Assembly: GCF_022429565.1 (NCBI RefSeq)
Contig: NZ_CP092487.1
Location: forward strand, 3,676,001 to 3,740,000
From: Lutibacter sp. A64
Lineage (GTDB): Bacteria > Bacteroidota > Bacteroidia > Flavobacteriales > Flavobacteriaceae
Reading direction: 5' to 3'
DNA: 64,000 nucleotides
Part shown: positions 61,575 through 64,000 of the stretch, one piece after another
How positions within the stretch are numbered: position 1 is the first letter of the stretch
Layout: each line of letters begins with the position of its first letter
Position numbers and translations under genes: made by a program
Notes under the pieces: generated by a model
Seen by the model: only the letters and a program-made list of their open reading frames with translations
The model's database searches: none
Told to the model about the DNA's origin: nothing

Positions 61575-62114
61575 ATGCAAAAAACTTCAAAACAATATAA
61601 CGCCATTATTGCAAAATGCCGTACACTTTATATTAATAAGTTACAAGATTATGGTACTGCTTGGCGTATTTTAAGGTTACCATCTTTAACAGATCAAATT
61701 TTTATTAAGGCGCAACGTATTCGTCAATTACAACAAAATAGTGTTAGAAAAGTAGATGAAGGAGAGGTTTCTGAGTTTATTGGTATTATAAATTATTCTA
61801 TTATGGCTTTAATTCAATTAGAAAAAGGTGTTGTAGAGCAGCCAGATATTTCTAATGAAAAAGCTATTGAATTATACGACAAGCACATTGTTATTACTAA
61901 AAAATTGATGGAAGATAAAAATCATGATTATGGAGAGGCTTGGAGAGATATGCGTGTAAGCTCTTTAACAGATTTAATTCTTCAAAAATTATTGCGTGTA
62001 AAACAAATTGAAGATAATAAAGGAAAAACAATTGTTTCTGAAGGAATAGATGCAAATTATCAAGATATGATAAATTATGCCGTTTTTGCCTTAATTCATA
62101 TTAATGAAAAATAA
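61575..62114 (+). CDS. DUF1599 protein (nucleotide modification associated type) with two repeats
   Basis: 179 residues with no membrane segments. Two homologous halves (about 11-83 and 102-176): KLQDYGTAWRILRLPSLTDQIF and KNHDYGEAWRDMRVSSLTDLIL share the core DYG-AW-R-SLTD, and each half ends with INYSIMALIQL / INYAVFALIHI. DUF1599 was named Nmad1 for its association with nucleotide-modifying enzymes in phages; the biochemical role is not known to me. In flavobacteria the gene usually stands, as here, next to folP and the DoxX-like gene. Confidence 0.9.
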   Translation: MQKTSKQYNAIIAKCRTLYINKLQDYGTAWRILRLPSLTDQIFIKAQRIRQLQQNSVRKVDEGEVSEFIGIINYSIMALIQLEKGVVEQPDISNEKAIELYDKHIVITKKLMEDKNHDYGEAWRDMRVSSLTDLILQKLLRVKQIEDNKGKTIVSEGIDANYQDMINYAVFALIHINEK

Positions 62115-62126
62115 AAATATATATTT

Positions 62127-63092
62127 ATGAAATTACTAGTACACCTTTCTCGATTGATTGTTTCAATAACTTTTATTTTTTCAGGTTTTGTTAAACTAGT
62201 AGATCCGTTAGGTTCTGCTTATAAGTTTGAAGAATATTTTGGGGCAGACGTGTTAAATCTAGAGTTTTTAATTCCTTATGCATTACCATTTTCAATAGCA
62301 TTAATTTTAGCAGAAATAATTTTAGGTGTTATGCTGTTGGTAGGATATTTACCTAAATTAACAGTTTGGAGTCTATTGCTGCTTATAGGGGTTTTTCTGT
62401 TTTTAACGTGGTATTCTGCATATTATAATAAGGTTACAGATTGTGGATGTTTTGGAGATGCTGTAAAATTATCTAGCTGGGGTACATTTTATAAAAATAT
62501 AGTTTTAGTTGTATTTATACTTATTTTAGTAAAAGGTTATAAGCATATAACGCCATTGTTTAGTCCTGTTTTTGCAAAGTGGTCTACTTTTCTTTCTTTT
62601 TTAGTATTCTTTTATATTGTGTATTATGTTTTAATTCATCTGCCAATAATAGATTTTAGACCCTATGCAATTAGTAAAAATATTCCAGCGGAAATGGAAT
62701 ATGTTGGAACAAAAGAGCCTGCAATACACGATTTCTTTTTAGAGTCTTCTGAAGGTGAAGAGCTTACTTATGAGGTTTTAGAAGCTGAAAAAATGTTATT
62801 AGTTATTGCATATAATTTAGAAATTAGCGATAAAGAAGGATTTAAAGCTATTAAGCAAGCTACTGATAAGGCTTTAGAAAATGGATATAAAGTGTATGCA
62901 TTGTCGGCTTCTATGAATGAAGATTTTCTTAAACTTAAAGAAACGTATAAGCTTAATTTTGAAATGCTTTTTGGTGATGAAACAATGTTAAAAACCATTA
63001 TTCGATCAAACCCTGGTGTTATAACTTTAAATAAAGGTACTGTAACAGGTAAGTGGAGCTGGGTTGATGTTGATACAATTGAGTTTAATTAA
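62127..63092 (+). CDS. DoxX/MauE-like membrane protein with thioredoxin-like C-terminus (BT_3928-like)
   Basis: 321 residues. Four or five transmembrane helices: about 5-20, 50-75, 78-100, 119-135 and 145-168. A membrane signature like DoxX/MauE: SGFVKLVDPLGSAYKFEEYF (about 19-38) and DCGCFGDAVKLSSW (about 105-118), with C106 and C108 in a C-x-C group. The C-terminal 130 residues resemble a thioredoxin-like fold but have no CxxC. It may take part in electron transfer or disulfide chemistry at the membrane (inference). The stop overlaps the crcB ATG by one base. Confidence 0.85.
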   Translation: MKLLVHLSRLIVSITFIFSGFVKLVDPLGSAYKFEEYFGADVLNLEFLIPYALPFSIALILAEIILGVMLLVGYLPKLTVWSLLLLIGVFLFLTWYSAYYNKVTDCGCFGDAVKLSSWGTFYKNIVLVVFILILVKGYKHITPLFSPVFAKWSTFLSFLVFFYIVYYVLIHLPIIDFRPYAISKNIPAEMEYVGTKEPAIHDFFLESSEGEELTYEVLEAEKMLLVIAYNLEISDKEGFKAIKQATDKALENGYKVYALSASMNEDFLKLKETYKLNFEMLFGDETMLKTIIRSNPGVITLNKGTVTGKWSWVDVDTIEFN

Positions 63093-63463
63093 TGAAATCT
63101 CTTTTATTAGTTTTTTTTGGAGGTGGACTCGGTAGTGTACTTCGATACTTAGTGGGTAAATGGTCTAAAAGTATAGAAAGTGCTATTCCTTACGGAACTT
63201 TTTTAGTAAATATTATTGGAAGTATAATTATTGGTATTGTTTTAGGGTATGTTGCAAAAACCTCAAACAGTTCTAATAATTATGCTCTTTTGTTAGCAAC
63301 AGGCTTTTGCGGAGGCTTTACTACTTTTTCCGCTTTTGTTTATGAAAATCACCTTTTTTTAAAAAATGGAGATTATTTTTCTTTCCTTATTTATACAATA
63401 GGTTCAATTGTTTTGGGTTTATTGGCGGTCTTTTTAGGATTCTACTTTTCAAAAGTATTTTAA
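63092..63463 (+). CDS. crcB: Fluoride ion transporter CrcB/Fluc
   Basis: 123 residues, four transmembrane helices. Dual-topology dimer that exports fluoride. Motifs: GGGLGSVLRYLVGKW (about 10-24), GTFLVNIIGSIIIG (about 35-48) and GFCGGFTTFSAF (about 71-82, holding the Phe-box and sodium site). Its ATG shares a base with the stop of the DoxX-like gene. No fluoride riboswitch is visible upstream, so it is probably expressed constitutively with its operon. Confidence 0.96.
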   Translation: MKSLLLVFFGGGLGSVLRYLVGKWSKSIESAIPYGTFLVNIIGSIIIGIVLGYVAKTSNSSNNYALLLATGFCGGFTTFSAFVYENHLFLKNGDYFSFLIYTIGSIVLGLLAVFLGFYFSKVF

Positions 63464-63555
63464 TTTACCTTTTTTTTATTCTTTTTTAACCTGTATTTGA
63501 AATACGGGAGAATCTTTGTGTCTTAATATGATAAAATAGTATATATTTATTTAGA

Positions 63556-63577
63556 TACCCTTAAAAAAATAGGGGTA
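63556..63577. promoter_or_regulatory. Distal palindrome of a pair upstream of the P-II gene
   Basis: TACCC-N11-GGGGTA with an A tract between (63556-63560 and 63572-63577). It closely resembles the second palindrome at 63609-63631; the centres are about 53 bases apart, close to five helical turns. Probably one of two binding sites of a dimeric regulator of the P-II gene (inference). Confidence 0.5.
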
Positions 63578-63608
63578 AAAAATTAATAATACGTAAAAAT
63601 TACAGTTA

Positions 63609-63631
63609 TACCCTAAAAAAATTAGGGGGTA
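63609..63631. promoter_or_regulatory. Proximal palindrome of a pair, over the -33 area of the P-II promoter
   Basis: TACCCTAA (63609-63616) and TTAGGGGGTA (63622-63631) with a short A-rich centre. It lies 15 bases before the -7 box, hence over the -33 position, where a regulator could block or replace sigma contact. Confidence 0.55.
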
Positions 63632-63645
63632 AAAAAATATAAACA

Positions 63646-63653
63646 TATTTTTG
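63646..63653 (+). promoter_or_regulatory. -7 promoter box of the P-II gene (TATTTTTG)
   Basis: TATTTTTG matches TAnnTTTG, 31 bases before the ATG, just downstream of two similar palindromes. Confidence 0.6.
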
Positions 63654-63684
63654 TTTCGAAATCAATTATAAAAATCACTTTATT

Positions 63685-64000
63685 ATGAAGAAAATTGAAG
63701 CTATTATTAGAAAGTCAAAATTTGACGAAGTAAAAGATGCTTTGCATCAAATTGAAGTCAATTTCTTTAGTTACTGGGATGTAACTGGAGTAGGAAACGA
63801 AAAAGAAGGTCATGTGTATAGAGGTGTAAGTTATAGTACATCAGATATACAGCGAAGATTTTTATCAATTGTTGTTTCGGATCCTTTCTTGGAGATAACG
63901 ATTAATGCTATTTTAAAATCGGCTGGTACAGGTGCGGTAGGAGATGGTAAAATATTTGTTTCAGAAGTGTTAGAGACGTATAGAATTAGAACAAAAGAAA
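63685..64000 (+). CDS. P-II family nitrogen regulatory protein (cut by window edge)
   Basis: 105 residues are visible from the ATG at 63685. Clear P-II fold: MKKIEAIIRKSKFDEVKDAL at the start, the T-loop with YRGVSY (45-50), GTGAVGDGKIFVSEV (81-95) and IRTKE at the end of the window. The normal length is about 112, so only a few residues are missing. P-II proteins read ATP/ADP and 2-oxoglutarate and control ammonium transporters and glutamine synthetase. By eye, Q39 and K58 of E. coli GlnB align with E39 and R57 here, and the T-loop lacks the usual VDFLPK. An amtB gene to the right is likely but not seen. Confidence 0.92.
   Translation, partial: MKKIEAIIRKSKFDEVKDALHQIEVNFFSYWDVTGVGNEKEGHVYRGVSYSTSDIQRRFLSIVVSDPFLEITINAILKSAGTGAVGDGKIFVSEVLETYRIRTKE

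Noticed and set aside
63040-63092. Fluoride riboswitch before crcB
   Set aside because: crcB overlaps the preceding stop codon and the upstream sequence is coding; no room for or sign of the crcB motif RNA.
63490-63508. Terminator after crcB (CCTGTAT / ATACGGG)
   Set aside because: A 7-bp stem is there, but no T tract follows on the plus strand and the minus strand has no gene ending here.

Overview
The window is chromosomal DNA from a member of the Bacteroidota, almost certainly Flavobacteriaceae. The DNA is very AT-rich. The promoters that can be read have the Bacteroidota form (TAnnTTTG at -7, sometimes TTTG near -33). The primary sigma factor is the short Bacteroidota type. There are SusC/SusD and FecR/ECF genes, a PorT/SprT gene of type IX secretion, a TamL lipoprotein and the family's usual housekeeping clusters. 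I saw no insertion sequence, prophage, CRISPR array or rRNA gene. Both edges cut a gene: a GH43-like hydrolase on the left and a P-II signalling protein on the right.

Layout. Positions 1-1391 hold the tail of one GH43-like gene and a complete tandem paralogue, probably the end of a polysaccharide locus, followed by a 730-base gap with one weak orphan ORF. Rpe and the primary sigma factor (minus strand) are followed by a plus-strand ECF sigma / small protein / MscS-like channel operon. The gap at 5.5-6.0 kb can fold into a series of hairpins. Positions 6.0-15.8 kb form an ECF sigma - FecR - SusC (with STN domain) - SusD - TlpA-type lipoprotein - erythromycin-esterase-like locus with no carbohydrate enzyme.

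Positions 16-31.5 kb are core genes: pnp, rpsO, accD, fbaA, tamL, a SpoU methyltransferase, porT, ubiE, a two-headed Nfu protein, a FadL-like porin with a Tyr-rich lipoprotein, proS, tRNA-Glu and rpsT. Positions 31.6-39.3 kb are the cell-shape cluster (purH, mreB, mreC, mreD, pbp2, rodA) and a GAF/free-Met-sulfoxide-reductase-like gene. Next come a Cys-rich metal-binding lipoprotein, lysS, a probable small RNA and tRNA-Phe. Positions 42.3-50 kb are an envelope operon: coaX, an outer-membrane protein, a TPR protein, lptC, a small membrane protein, a CNNM/CorC protein and a PpiD-like isomerase. Then come rho, a DUF4293 protein, a LuxR-type response regulator with a TPR histidine kinase, a phosphoesterase, truA and an ABC exporter. 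The minus-strand operon LOG - folP - lipoprotein - cdaA and the plus-strand operon DUF1599 - DoxX-like - crcB follow. The P-II gene at the right edge is preceded by two similar palindromes.

Most of the window is conserved flavobacterial backbone. The parts most worth following up are the small-RNA candidate at 41.73-41.83 kb, the twin palindromes and unusual T-loop of the P-II gene, the hairpin series after the MscS gene, the Ere-like gene at the end of the SusCD-TlpA operon, the AccD without its zinc-ribbon cysteines, and several genes whose starts are placed by a promoter box lying inside the longest ORF (tamL, truA, rpe, the DUF4293 gene). Homology calls come from reading motifs by eye; no database search was run.
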